A DNA stretch of 27,365 nt from Emmonsiellopsis sp. PD_33 (GCA_032988165.1 JANTQF010000423.1:1-27365); one strand, 5' to 3'. Numbered from the stretch's first letter, positions 1 to 9,884 are shown. Numbers and translations: made by a program. The notes: generated from the sequence alone by a model not told the origin.

Positions 1-60
1 CAGGGAGGGGTGGGTGTGCAAGAGAGAGTGACGCGTGGAGTGAAGAATATTGTGTGGTGG

Positions 61-180
61 GTGGAGGGGGGGTGGGGGGGGGGGGGGGGGTGGTGGGGGG
101 GGGGGGGGGGGGGGGGGGAGGGGGGGGGTGGGGGGGGGGGGGGGGTGGTGGGTGGAGAGGAGGGGGGGGGTGGCGGGGGA
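61..180. repeat. Poly-G low-complexity tract
   Basis: About 120 bases that are almost all G, broken only by occasional T, A or C. A frame through it would encode mainly glycine and tryptophan, which is a composition artefact and not a protein. Such a tract can form G-quadruplexes and is also a common site of sequencing or assembly error. Confidence 0.9.
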
Positions 181-942
181 GTCTTTAGGGGATGACGGGT
201 GTTAGACGGTAGAGTGGAGTGGGTTGGGTTGGGTGGAATGGTTTTTTCTTGTTTCTTTTTCGCTGACTCTTTTCTTGAGTTACCGGGCTAAATGTCACTT
301 TTTTTTTCACCCTTTTTTGTTGTTGTTGTTGAGAAGAACTATATCCATTTGACGATGTGACGATACAATGATGACTTTGATGACGAACCGAACTGAACCG
401 ATTGATACCCCATTCATTGCCTTAAAAGACTTGTTTTCAGTGTATATCTAGGTCAACTAGGAGGTTCTCCCTGCTCTCGAAACTCAGCACGAAGGAAATA
501 AATTGAACATTAGGTTTTGTAGTTGATTGATGTGGTATGATACATGAAAGCTGGTGCAAATGAGCATTTTGGTGGTCCTAGTCAGATATTTACTGCTTGA
601 GATGAGGGAGGTAAATAAGGACAAAAAAAATGGGGGACAGGGTTATATGTACACAGGCAATAATAGACGTGGGTTAAATACCCTATCACGCCCATATGTT
701 TTTTTTCTTTTTTCCTTTTTGGTCTTCCTGCTCAATCTCAATCCCAACCTTCTTTCCTGAAGGATTATTGCTTCTCCCTCAGGAGCAAGGGATAAGAGAA
801 CTAATACAAGAGATTTCACACAAGAACAATTAGAAAAGAAATCCTAAAAAGAAAAACAACAATAAAACATTTAAATATCTAGTAGTGGCTAAAATAAAAT
901 CACAAAAGAAGAACTTTCCAATTTCCAAATCTGGCCGAGTTC
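181..942. other. AT-rich intergenic spacer
   Basis: I see no convincing gene here. The stretch has T-rich and A-rich runs, a short TTG repeat near 318-330, and no long frame with protein-like composition. The right end, about 840-942, is A-rich and probably holds the 3' untranslated region and poly(A) signals of the minus-strand ILV6 gene that ends at 943. Confidence 0.6.
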
Positions 943-2017
943 TTAACCAGGGGGAAGGGTGCTGGCATCGACAATGTCACTGGCATCCTTCTCGACCTCC
1001 TCGTCCGGTCCAGAGAGTGGGGAGCGGGGGAGTGCCATTAGGCCAGTCCGGGTGGACTCGAGGATACCGAAGGGGGCAATGAGTTTAAGGAAGGAGTCGA
1101 TACGGGTGGGTTTTGCGGAGCTGGTTTTATCAAAGTATATATTAGCGGATATTGCAGGCGTGAAACGTATGTATATCCAGCGAAAGGGGAAGGATGTGAA
1201 TATAAACTTACACCTCGACAATGCAATTATTCGTGCTGATATCTAAAACCTTTCCGCCAAATTGATGCGTCAAATGCGTGATAGCCTCCAGATGCTCATG
1301 CTTGTGTCGGAGTGCTTGGCTCTGAGCCAATCGGCTAGGATGGTAATCAGCCTTGCCGTTGTGCTGTTCATTGTTGCTCGGTTGGGTCTCGGCGGAGGCT
1401 TCATGCTCTGGCGTGGTGATTTCACGATGGTGCTGGAGGAGTTCCTCGAATACCTCCGGTCCAAGGATACTGACTTTGGCAAGCAGCAGCTCGCGCTGTA
1501 CCAGGGCAGATTCGGTGTAATCGAGGACAGCCCAGACGGGGACAAGGTCATCGAGCTGACGGCGTGCCTGTTCGACGACACCTTCCTGTCCGCGGAGGAC
1601 AATGGTCATCCGGGAGAGATCTTCCACCTCAGTGCTGCAGACGACGAGACTGTCAATGTTGAAGCCGCGGGCAGCTAGGATTCCAGAGATGCGGGAGAGC
1701 ACGCCCGGTTCGTTCTGGACCAGGCAGTTCAGCACATGGCGCTTCGGAGGCTTGGTTGACGGGACGGGCGTCTCGTAGAGAATCGAAGAGACAGCTGCTG
1801 GGGCGGACCAGGTTGGGCTATCGGAGACGGGGAGAGGAAGCGGAGAACGACGATGGAGAGCTTTGTAGGCAAGGGCAGCGGTCGAGCTGGAAGAGGGACG
1901 GACCCATTGCTTGTTGGACAAACACGGGGCCGCGAGCTTGCTGCCAGCACTGCACGAGGAGGGCGAGGAGAGTAGACTGCGGGCAGAAGGTAGGGCAATA
2001 ACCCGTCGAAGAGCCAT
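943..2017 (-). CDS. ILV6: Acetolactate synthase, regulatory (small) subunit, mitochondrial
   Basis: Two exons, complement(join(943..1120,1212..2017)), 327 aa. The protein is the regulatory subunit that stimulates acetolactate synthase (Ilv2) and confers valine feedback inhibition, at the first common step of branched-chain amino acid synthesis in mitochondria. The Arg/Ser-rich N-terminus (starting MALRRVIALPSARSL) looks like a mitochondrial presequence. An ACT domain follows at about residues 92-168 (HVLNCLVQNEPGVLSRISG, RGFNIDSLVV). A second conserved block contains HLTHQFGGKVLDIS and ends in FGILESTRTGLMALPRSPL. The 91-bp intron (donor gtaagt, acceptor cag) splits a Val codon and restores the family sequence VSAKP. 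ATG at 2017 is the first Met; the frame extends upstream only to a GTG. The acidic tail DEEVEKDASDIVDASTLPPG closes the protein. It shares a divergent promoter with the KH gene, and that promoter has three CPC1/Gcn4-type sites. The assignment is firm. Confidence 0.95.
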
Positions 2018-2282
2018 TTCGCCTGGCACGACGGCGAGAGCAATTGCTCTCGGGCTGCCCAGTCACGGAGATGGGTTCAGGCCGATATAGGTCCTGGTTT
2101 AGCTCAATGAAGCAATTGAGCAGGCAAATGTGGGAGAGCTCAGCGGGATGAAGATATCGCCAGGCCCTATTGCTCTGTAATGCAGGAGATGAGCGAGATC
2201 GACTGCTCACAATCGCATTGCAGGAATATTTTGAGGCGGGTTTCGGCCTTTTGATCCTGTTGAGGACGCGGAGTTGGTGAGA

Positions 2283-2405
2283 TGAGTCACATGACGCGTA
2301 GCTGTCCGAAATCGGCCCGATGAGTCAGCAAAGTCCGGATGGCGCTAAGGCTACTTTAGGCCTAGCGCAGTGTGGGGTTGACTTTGAGCCTCAAAGCATG
2401 ACTCA
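2283..2405. promoter_or_regulatory. Three CPRE (CPC1/CpcA/Gcn4) binding sites
   Basis: Exact matches to TGASTCA lie at 2283-2289 (TGAGTCA), 2321-2327 (TGAGTCA) and 2399-2405 (TGACTCA), that is 266, 304 and 382 bases upstream of the ILV6 ATG. TGACTCA is the established cross-pathway-control element bound by bZIP activators Gcn4/CPC1/CpcA in fungi, and amino acid biosynthetic genes are their known targets. Three copies in 123 bp are unlikely by chance. Activity on ILV6 is an inference. Confidence 0.75.
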
Positions 2406-2416
2406 GCATATAATTT

Positions 2417-2430
2417 TGGCGCTAGCGCCA
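2417..2430. repeat. Perfect 14-bp palindrome with flanking GCGCTA repeats
   Basis: TGGCGCTAGCGCCA is its own reverse complement. The half-site GCGCTA, or its complement TAGCGC, also occurs at 2342-2347 and 2363-2368, and a close variant (CTAGCGTCGCC) lies at about 2439-2450. The spacing suggests binding sites for a dimeric factor, but I cannot name one. Confidence 0.7.
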
Positions 2431-2643
2431 TATTGGGACTAGCGTCGCCGCACCGCTCCCTGACTTTTGGGCAAGGAAGAAAAGAAAGAATCGACAACTT
2501 CACAAGATATCCAACTCGAAACAGCCAACCCTTTCTTTGAGCTCACCCGTGGGCCTTCCTCTATATGAGCTGCATCCCCCTCTTTGGTGCTGCAGGCCTC
2601 GGTTCGATTTTCGCCTTTCTACCCTAGCCCGCCCGTCTACACA

Positions 2644-4824
2644 ATGGCCGACAGCGAGCGACGCGCAAAGCGATCTCGGTTCGACCAGACCGAAGCAGAG
2701 CCACGGCGGCCATCCAGATTCGATCGTCGCTCACGGTCTCCGTCTGCTAGGAATTCCGATTCTGCTCGCGAACGAAGCCCGCTGAGTCGCGAGACGCGGA
2801 GCCCTGCCGTTGACGATAAACGGAAGTCCGCTTCTGCCGATCCAGCCGCGGCTGCCGGTGAGTCTATTCCGCATGTTATGTTGACGGGTTTGCTTCGCGG
2901 TTAAAATAGCTAATCATACCTTTGCTTCGTTAACAGCTGCCGCCGCCGCGAAGATAAACGCTGAGCTTCAAGCCAAGAAAGGAATCCAGCACGTCGACGT
3001 GCCACCGATCCGCTCTGTACACTCTATACCCGCCCTATTCCCCTCTTGTCCGCTTCGGATGACGTTCCGGTTTCTAATACTGAGTTATAGACTGGAAGCC
3101 CGGCTGCCAAATCTGCCTCCCCAGGCGCGACCGCGAACAATATCAACGGCGAAGTATACATCGCTGATGGAGACTATATCAAAGATATTGAGGTCAACGA
3201 TCTCCGAAACCGCTACACACTGACCAAAGGCGCAACTCAGAGGATGGTAAATATATCTGTCATATCCGCTGATATTCCCAGGCACCTCTATTCGCAGTTA
3301 CGGCTCTAATGGCCGCGATTTTAAATGCTCTATGATTTGCCATACCCCCTTTTGTTGTGATGGTGGCTGAAGCTTACCCAACTCTCCATAGCATCTCGAA
3401 ACCCCTCTTTGGCATCTGCTGACCTCCGCTGCGTGATATTTAGATTAAAGAAGAAACTGGCGCCGGTACGGCTTTCCATATCACTATCATATGCTACTTT
3501 ATTTTTACAGAAGCTCACGAAGTTTTAAAGATGTTACAACCAGAGGCAGTTATTTCCCGGATAAGAGCATGGCCACGCCCGCTGTAAGTTTCCGATGTTT
3601 TGACCCCCATAGAAAGCAACGGCATCTAACACCCCCTTCTATTTTTAGAACCCGCCGCTTTATCTACATGTGACGAGTACCACCAAAGAAGGGCTTGATA
3701 AGGCCATCGAAAAAATCGAGGAGCTCATGAAGCAAGAACTTCCTAACCTCGTCGACGAGCGGAGATTCCGTCGCAGAGAGCCCGAGCAACAAGTGGAACG
3801 TGATGAATACGGTCGTGTATGTCCTACAAGAACCTCCTTTCTTCGGGCTCTCCAGTCGCTAACCAGTCTCGTCTTAGCGTAAATGGCCAGAGGAACGCAT
3901 TCCCGTTGACCTCGAACCTATTCCCGGCTTCAACCTCCGTGCTCAGGTAGTGGGCCAAGGCGGTGCTTATGTCAAACACATTCAACAGGAGACACGTTGT
4001 CGTGTCCAAATCAAAGGACGTGGCTCTGGATTTACTGAGCATGGCACTGGCAGAGAAAGCGATGAGCCTATGTATCTGCATGTCGCGTAAGTCCTCCCTG
4101 GCGATAATGAGAAAAGTTGCACGCTGACCCTCGACAGTGGACCGGATCCCAAAGAAGTGCAAAATGCCAAATCCCTTTGTGAAGATCTCCTCGCAAACGT
4201 AAAGGAGCAATATGAGCGGTTCAAGGCACAGCCGCCACCACAGCGCGGATACGGCGGAGGTGGCCACGGGGGCAACTACGGACAACGTGATCGTCATCAT
4301 TACGGTGGTGGCAGCAGCTACAGCAGCCAAGGCGGTGGAGGAGGAGGGTACGGAAGCTACTCATCCCCTCATACGCCAATGAGCCCAGCAGCCCACGCCC
4401 CACCAGGCACAAACTCATCCGCACCACCAACCGGAGCCTCTACCCCCGCCGCTCATTCCCTTGCCGACTATAGTAGCATGTACTCGCAGTACGCCCAGGG
4501 CCAAGATCCCTACGCCGCGTACGGCGGCTATCAGAACTACGTCGCGTACTACCAGCAATACTACCAGCAAGCTACTGCGGCTGCACAGCAGCAACCACCG
4601 CCGGGTGCCACTGCAGCTCCCCCTCCGCCTCCTCCAAGTGAAGCACCTCCTCCCCCTCCACCCCCCGGAGCCGAATCCCCACCGCCCCCTCCGCCGTCGG
4701 GAGGGTATAACGCTGTAAGAATCACCCGATTATCACTCTCCTGGACATATCAATCTCGGCCCAGTCTATAAATACTAATTTGATATCTCTCTCTATCTAG
4801 GTCCCACCTCCCCCCGGTCTGTAG
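2644..4824 (+). CDS. KH-domain RNA-binding protein, KHDC4/BLOM7-like splicing factor
   Basis: Nine exons: join(2644..2857, 2937..3016, 3091..3246, 3444..3465, 3531..3583, 3649..3816, 3878..4086, 4138..4714, 4801..4824), 500 aa. All junctions keep frame. An Arg/Ser-rich N-terminus (RSRFDQTEAEPRRPSRFDRR) precedes a first KH-like module at about residues 130-215, with EVNDLRNRYTLTKGATQ, KEETGADVTTRGSYFPD and NPPLYLHVTS. A second KH module at about 245-310 has the core VVGQGGAYVKHIQQETRC and RVQIKGRGSGF. A Gly/Tyr/Gln-rich region and three proline runs end in PPPPGL. This order matches the KHDC4/BLOM7 family, which binds spliceosomal components in animals; a nuclear pre-mRNA splicing role here is inferred from that. 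ATG 2644 (acacaATGG) is the first Met. Exon 4 is only 22 nt, and the last exon codes for seven residues. Confidence 0.85.
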
Positions 4825-5625
4825 ATAAAAAATATCCCCCTGCTCATTTGAGTAAACTGGTAGCAAAATTTATCTATCTAGCAAGAGCAAATTTTCCTGG
4901 CGTGCCTAGTGGAAGAATCTGGATAGGGAGGGTTCAATGCGTTTTTATTTACTACTTAGTTCACGCATTTGTTGTCTTGAGTAATTACTGCTGTGTTTTT
5001 TTTTTTTTTTTTTTTTGTGCACATTGCACCCAGGCTGTTTGGTTTTTGTATTTGAACTTTCTAAGGAAGAAGAAGCAGAAACAGAAATTTGAATTTGAAT
5101 TTTTTTAATTATAGGTTTGCTGTGGTCCGATTTGATTTGATTCATCTTGGATTTTTATGTTTTGCAGTGGCATTTTTTCACTGCTTTAGTATTCTCCTGC
5201 TTCGCGTCATTGCTGTACATATATTTATGCTTTACAGCTTTCTTTATATTCATCTCTGTTGCTATATTACTTTCCAACCTTAATAACAGGATAGATAACT
5301 ACAGTCTGTAATGGGATAGTAAGTTGCTTCCATGTATATTAACCGTGGCAGGTTAGGAAATAGATAGGTAAGGGGCTAGGAGAAAAGGGGGCTGTGAGCA
5401 AACAACCGCCCTTTCTTCATGCCCCTCCCTCGTCGATATTCCCCCCTCATGCCCCTGAATCATACACGGTATCCATCTGTTTTTAAACCCAGCAACGGGA
5501 CTATGCTAGCATATATATCATTATCATTGACGCTTTCCATACCAAGCGCCGCCATCCATAGTGGCATTCTAAAAAAACAAAACCAGAATATTCCTACCAA
5601 CTCCCAAAACTAGCCAACCGCTCCC
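4825..5625. other. Convergent intergenic region with T21 run
   Basis: The KH gene and the RecQ gene end facing each other across about 800 bp of AT-rich DNA. A run of 21 T residues lies at 4996-5016. The plus-strand open frames here are short and rich in Phe and aromatic residues from T-rich DNA, so I read them as untranslated region, not genes. Confidence 0.6.
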
Positions 5626-7570
5626 CTATTTATGGGGATTCTGCCTCTGATAGAAATCCATCGCACTAGCGAACCTAATCCCCGTATACCCCTCCGCCAC
5701 CGCCTGCAAGACAGGCATCTCCATCTGACTCTGGCTCTCAATATAATCCTCCGGCGTCTCAACGAGGGCCGCCATCTTCTTCCTCCTCGTCACCGCCGCG
5801 CTGCCCTCTTTACAAAAATCGCACGCAAAATCACACACCGACGCCGCTGTATCTGTATACACTTGCGTCTGTAGCTGTTGCTGTTGTTTCCGCTCGAATT
5901 CAACATCGCGCTCTCCGAAAAACTCCCGGATAACTTCATGTCTGCACCGTGTGGTTGATTCGCAGTATTTGACCACTTTCTTGAAACTTTCGAAAAGCGC
6001 TTCGCGGTTCCGTAGCTTGGCGGACATGCTTGTTTCCGCTGCGGAGGTGGCTGTTGCGAAGTTGCGTTTTTTACCCATGCCGCCGCCAGCGTCGAAAGAT
6101 CCGTCTTGATCACGGCGGATGCGGTCGAGGACACGATCACGTTCTTGGGTGCTGTAGTATACGATGGAGACGGCGGCACGGCCATCGCGACCTGCGCGGC
6201 CGGATTCTTGGACGAAGCCTTCAAAGCTACGGGGTGGGGTCCAGTGGATCACGAAGCGGACGTGAGGGTTGTCGATGCCCATGCCAAAGGCGTTGGTGGC
6301 CACTACGATGTAGAATGCTGGGGGTTTGGTTTGTTCGCCTGTTTTCGTCTTGATGGTGCTGGAGAGTTTGGCGGGTGTGCTCCAGAGGGATTGGATCTTT
6401 GATCGTTCGGAAGCGGGGAGGCCGGCGTGGTATGCTACGGCTTTGATGTTTAGCGGGGTGGCGGAGAGGCTGTTGGCTAGTTCGCTGCAGATGGATCGAA
6501 GGGGTACATAAATGATTCCGGTGAGTGGGGGGAGTGCAGTGGTGGGATCATGGTCTTCTGAAGAGGCTAATCTTGCGACTCGTCGGTCATGGATCGATTT
6601 TAGCCAGCAGAGCAGGTCATTTAACTGATTCGTATCAGGAACCGCGGGATCCATGGCACAATCTCCAAGATAGCGGACCTCATAGTGTATGTTTGGCCGG
6701 GCAGATCCTGTGTTGAACTTCTTCAGCGTAGCGGGATCCAATCCTAGTAGCGATATAATATCCGAACGCACCCGCGCCGTGGCGGTAGCAGTTAGGGCTG
6801 TGATAGGCACAAACGGTCTACGCAATTCTCGCCTGAACCAAGATAACTCCTTATACGCGGGGCGGAAATCATGGCCCCATTCACTAACACAATGCGCCTC
6901 GTCGACGGCAATGCGAGTCAGTTCACCTTGCAGATGGATTGTTTCGAGATTCCGTCGGAAAGAATCTGTCTGGCAGTATTCAGGGGTAACGTATAAGAGA
7001 CGTGTAATGGGATGCCCAGAGAGGAGATCCTTGAGAATTTCTCTCCGTTTAGCTGGGGGGGTTGTTGAATTTATCGTTGCGACGGGGATGCCATTAGCCT
7101 CTAGAGCGGCAACCTGGTCCACCTGTAGCAAAGTTAACAACAGCACTCTGCTGTATATTCGGTAACTGCTGGATAAATCTAAGAATCCGTGGATCACTCC
7201 AACTTACCATCAACGCGAGTAGAGGTGAAACAACAACTGTGACTACCATCACCAACCCAATCAGCACTTTTCCTCCCACAAAGAAAGGGCATAAATCCTA
7301 GACACTCACCTCCATGCCCAACAACCGCCGGCAACTGGAAACATAAACTCTTCCCAAAAGACGTAGCAGCTTGCAGGAACACATCGTTCCCCTCTATCGC
7401 GGCCTCAATGACCTCTCGTTGCAATGGTCTAATACACAGTGTGTTACAATGAGTGCTTGGAATAATATTTGGGCGAAGCTGTATACACACCGAAATGCCT
7501 TCTTCCCAAAGACGCGCCGGAGAGTAAAGTCAATATCCACGGGTTGCCGTTTCTTCTGTTGCAGGGGCAT
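5626..7570 (-). CDS. RecQ-family ATP-dependent DNA helicase (short form)
   Basis: Four exons, complement(join(5626..7122, 7208..7242, 7310..7428, 7491..7570)), 576 aa. It is an SF2 3'-5' DNA helicase of the RecQ group, acting in recombination and replication repair. Visible motifs: Walker A variant ATSFGKSLCFQLPA (residues 48-61), motif Ia SPLLALMVDQ (72-81), DEAH box at 152-155 in VDEAHCVSEWGHDFRP, TALTATAT (186-193), YHAGLPASER (309-318), VATNAFGMGIDNP (352-364) and QESGRAGRDGR (383-393). Cysteines near 465, 471 and at CDFACDFC (about 510) form the RecQ zinc-binding module. There is no room for winged-helix RQC or HRDC domains, so it is shorter than Sgs1 or WRN/BLM proteins. Exon 3 is 35 nt. 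The start MPLQQKKRQP is the best ATG that splices into the helicase frame; an upstream exon is possible. Confidence 0.9.
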
Positions 7571-7889
7571 TACTGCTGCTTTTCTAGGGTCAGGCCGGCA
7601 TAATAGCCTAGCATAGTAAATTGTTAAGCCGGTGTCATGCTGCTGGGAAGAATGATGTTCAGATAGGCGAAGTCGCGTCGCGAGAAGTTGACCTCGGCGC
7701 AACGCGACATCACGTGATCCGACTGCGACATCCATGGATCCAAGACGTCTTCCTTTTTGACATTGACATCCGCCAACCCAACGGCGTGCTATTTTCTGGC
7801 TAGGTGATCTAACAAGTAAGTACTTTGAGACATTCTGAGCACTCACTACATAGCAGTTTGCTTATCTTTGTCCCCTAGGTTTCGGTCCC
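7571..7889. promoter_or_regulatory. Divergent promoter between RecQ and an unknown gene, with TCACGTGA
   Basis: A compact 319-bp region serves both genes. The palindrome ATCACGTGAT lies at 7709-7718 (E-box core CACGTG 7711-7716), a type of site bound by bHLH factors such as Cbf1 or Pho4 in fungi. A likely 5'-untranslated intron, donor gtaagt at 7816 and acceptor ctag ending 7878, stops 11 bp before the downstream ATG. Confidence 0.55.
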
Positions 7890-9058
7890 ATGGGCAGCTC
7901 AGAACCACGGCCGCCCACAGAGGAAGCCAAATTGTCTATATACCAACTTGCACGTCTTTATTGCCGGGAGCGTCTGCTAGTTGACCCCTTCCTGTGGACT
8001 AGCCGCCATGTCGAGCTGCTGCAATTTACGTTTGGACAGCCCACCAACGCTCCAAGCCTCAAGCAAGACGAACGACAGCCAACCTGTTTGCCTGAGAAGC
8101 ACTCTCGGCCTGACCTCGTCCGTAAGCTTCTCCAAGGAGCAGAATGCGGATGGATGCGGCGGGAATTCGACATGTTAAAGCTCATGACTGCACCCGGTAG
8201 TCCTTTCGTTTCGGTGTTAGTTTCCTTCCTAGCCCATACCACCCCCCCAGGTCGCGTGTTTTGCTGATAGCCCGGTTTTTCTATCAATCAATAGCGACGA
8301 CCTCACATTTCATTTTAAGGGCTATTGCATCAGAACGCTGGAGTGTCTGATCTTCTGTCGCGGAGAAGACCCCGAAGCTGCAATGCATTGGTATCTGCCT
8401 CCGGTTGTTGCATTCATGGATCGCGAGCATGTTGGTTACCAGCGCAGCCAATTCGTCCATACAGGCAGCAGCGGAAGCCGATCGGGACGGCAAGAGTTAC
8501 GGCGGAAGCGGCGGCGGAAGATTCCGCAGGCTCTAGCGTTGGCCCAATTGAAAAAACTGATCCCTCCTAACGCGTTGCATGATCCATGCATCGTGGCTCT
8601 CTTGATAAGCCTTGCGCAAGGACAAAGACACCATCTACGAGTGGTGGAGCGTGAAAGGGAAGTCGATGCACCTGTCTTCCTGGTATGTATGGCTCTTTTA
8701 TTAACCGCCTCTCTGATTAGAAGCCTCTATTCCTCTATGTCCTGCTAATAATCCGTAGGCTCAAGTGCTTTTCCTGGATCCTGATGACACTCGTTATCTT
8801 CACCTATTTTCTGCCGACATTTCATCCTCATTTCTAGAGAAATTTGATTTCCCTGCTGTTCCACCATCTCCTCCCGCGCAGACATCAGTCTTGATCCGGC
8901 ATACTGTGGTCCCGTTCGAGCCTTTTGAAACATTTCAGCACCGCATTTTCGAGCTCCTGCTTCCAACCCTTGACGTTCAAAAACAGAATAGCAAGGGCGA
9001 GGACACTCCCCCTCGACCGGGCAATCTGGGCGAGGGTGGAGGGCAAACGGGGCGATGA
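7890..9058 (+). CDS. Conserved-looking fungal protein of unknown function
   Basis: Three exons, join(7890..8215, 8295..8682, 8759..9058), 337 aa. I do not recognise the family. The N-terminal part (LSIYQLARLYCRERLLVDPF, then WTSRHVELLQFTFGQP) and the middle (FKGYCIRTLECLIFCRGED, AAMHWYLPPVVAFMDREHVG) look like a folded alpha/beta protein. A basic stretch RRKRRRK near residue 170 could be a nuclear localisation signal. The following LKKLIPPNALHDPCIVALL and the C-terminal VLFLDPDDTRYLHLFSADIS continue the fold, and the last 30 residues are disordered. The introns (79 and 76 bp; donors gttagt and gtatgt; acceptors atag and gtag) keep frame and remove in-frame stops, which supports the model. ATG 7890 is the first Met and is preceded by a likely leader intron. 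Confidence in the gene is good; its function is unknown. Confidence 0.7.
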
Positions 9059-9884
9059 CTTCATGGATTGGTTCTTTTTGGGTCATCTGATATATTATTC
9101 CGGGGGGGCATAACTGGGAATATATTTGACCTGTCGGGCATTGTCCCTCTCGTTAATTATCTCTTCCTCCGGGCCACTATGGATATTTTGGCGTCCTTTT
9201 TCTGCCCGGCCATCTATCGGTTGAATACTTCTACGCTAGGCTGGTAATTGGCCAATCCGGCTGTGAAAGAAGGACGCTAACGTTTGGAAGCCGCCAGACG
9301 AGGAGATACGCAGATGGACACAAGCTGGAAGCGAAAGGAGGTTTTTTTGGTTTCCCTGGGCATTGACCCTGTCCTCTGCCTTGACTTCCAACACGAAGCC
9401 GGGGTCATCATCCATCTAGCCAACATCTCTTCGGGCACTTGAGCCCGCATGATACAAAAGCTTCTAGCCGCCATGGGTTTGGTTAGACAAATAACTGTCC
9501 CCTGCACCAACCTCCATGGTGTAGGATTATTTTGTAGGTTGGTAACGGGGCCGGCGGCTAGAACTGATACACCATATTTATTCCCATGGTTGTCAAAACG
9601 TAACTTCCAGACGATCAACGAGGGTCGCCCAAACCCACGTCCCCAAAAACAAACGCCAGGGTCCCACCAGAAGAAGGCAGACACTTCTACCGCAAGGGTG
9701 GGCACCGCTGTAATGCGCGTGCCCTTAGAATGGCGACTACGGAACTGAAATCGTTGCAGGCCGTTCGGCCTAGTTCATGATTGGTTCAAATATTGACACA
9801 AGCTTCTCATTTCCAGTTTCTTAAAGACGTAGAGACTGGCTATCCTATAGACTCTTGACACCATTCACAGCTAAAGATTCACAC
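9059..9884. other. Intergenic spacer, no supported gene
   Basis: This region lies between the 3' ends of the 337-aa gene and the small minus-strand gene. Overlapping open frames of 99-142 codons exist on both strands at about 9277-9748, but neither has domain-like composition, a supported intron or an obvious promoter. I therefore treat them as chance. Confidence 0.5.

Larger units (their letters stand above)
2018..2643. promoter_or_regulatory. Divergent promoter between ILV6 and the KH-protein gene
   Basis: This 626-bp region separates two genes transcribed away from each other. It contains three TGASTCA sites (listed separately), repeated GCGCTA/TAGCGC hexamers, and a TATA-like stretch (cataatttt-like, about 2408-2417). 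The KH gene side, about 2520-2640, is pyrimidine-rich, as expected for a fungal transcript start region. No protein-like frame is convincing. Confidence 0.65.

Noticed and set aside
10..195. Gly/Trp-rich open frame in the poly-G tract
   Set aside because: It is simple composition from a G homopolymer, with no start context or conserved content.
1262..1678. 138-codon plus-strand frame
   Set aside because: It is antisense to ILV6, and the ILV6 frame explains the base composition and has clear ACT-domain motifs.
3824..4330. 168-codon minus-strand frame
   Set aside because: It is antisense to KH-gene exons 7-8 and crosses their introns; it has no recognisable domain.
9277..9748. Overlapping open frames on both strands
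   Set aside because: No supported splice signals, promoter or domain-like composition; such frames arise by chance in GC-balanced spacer.
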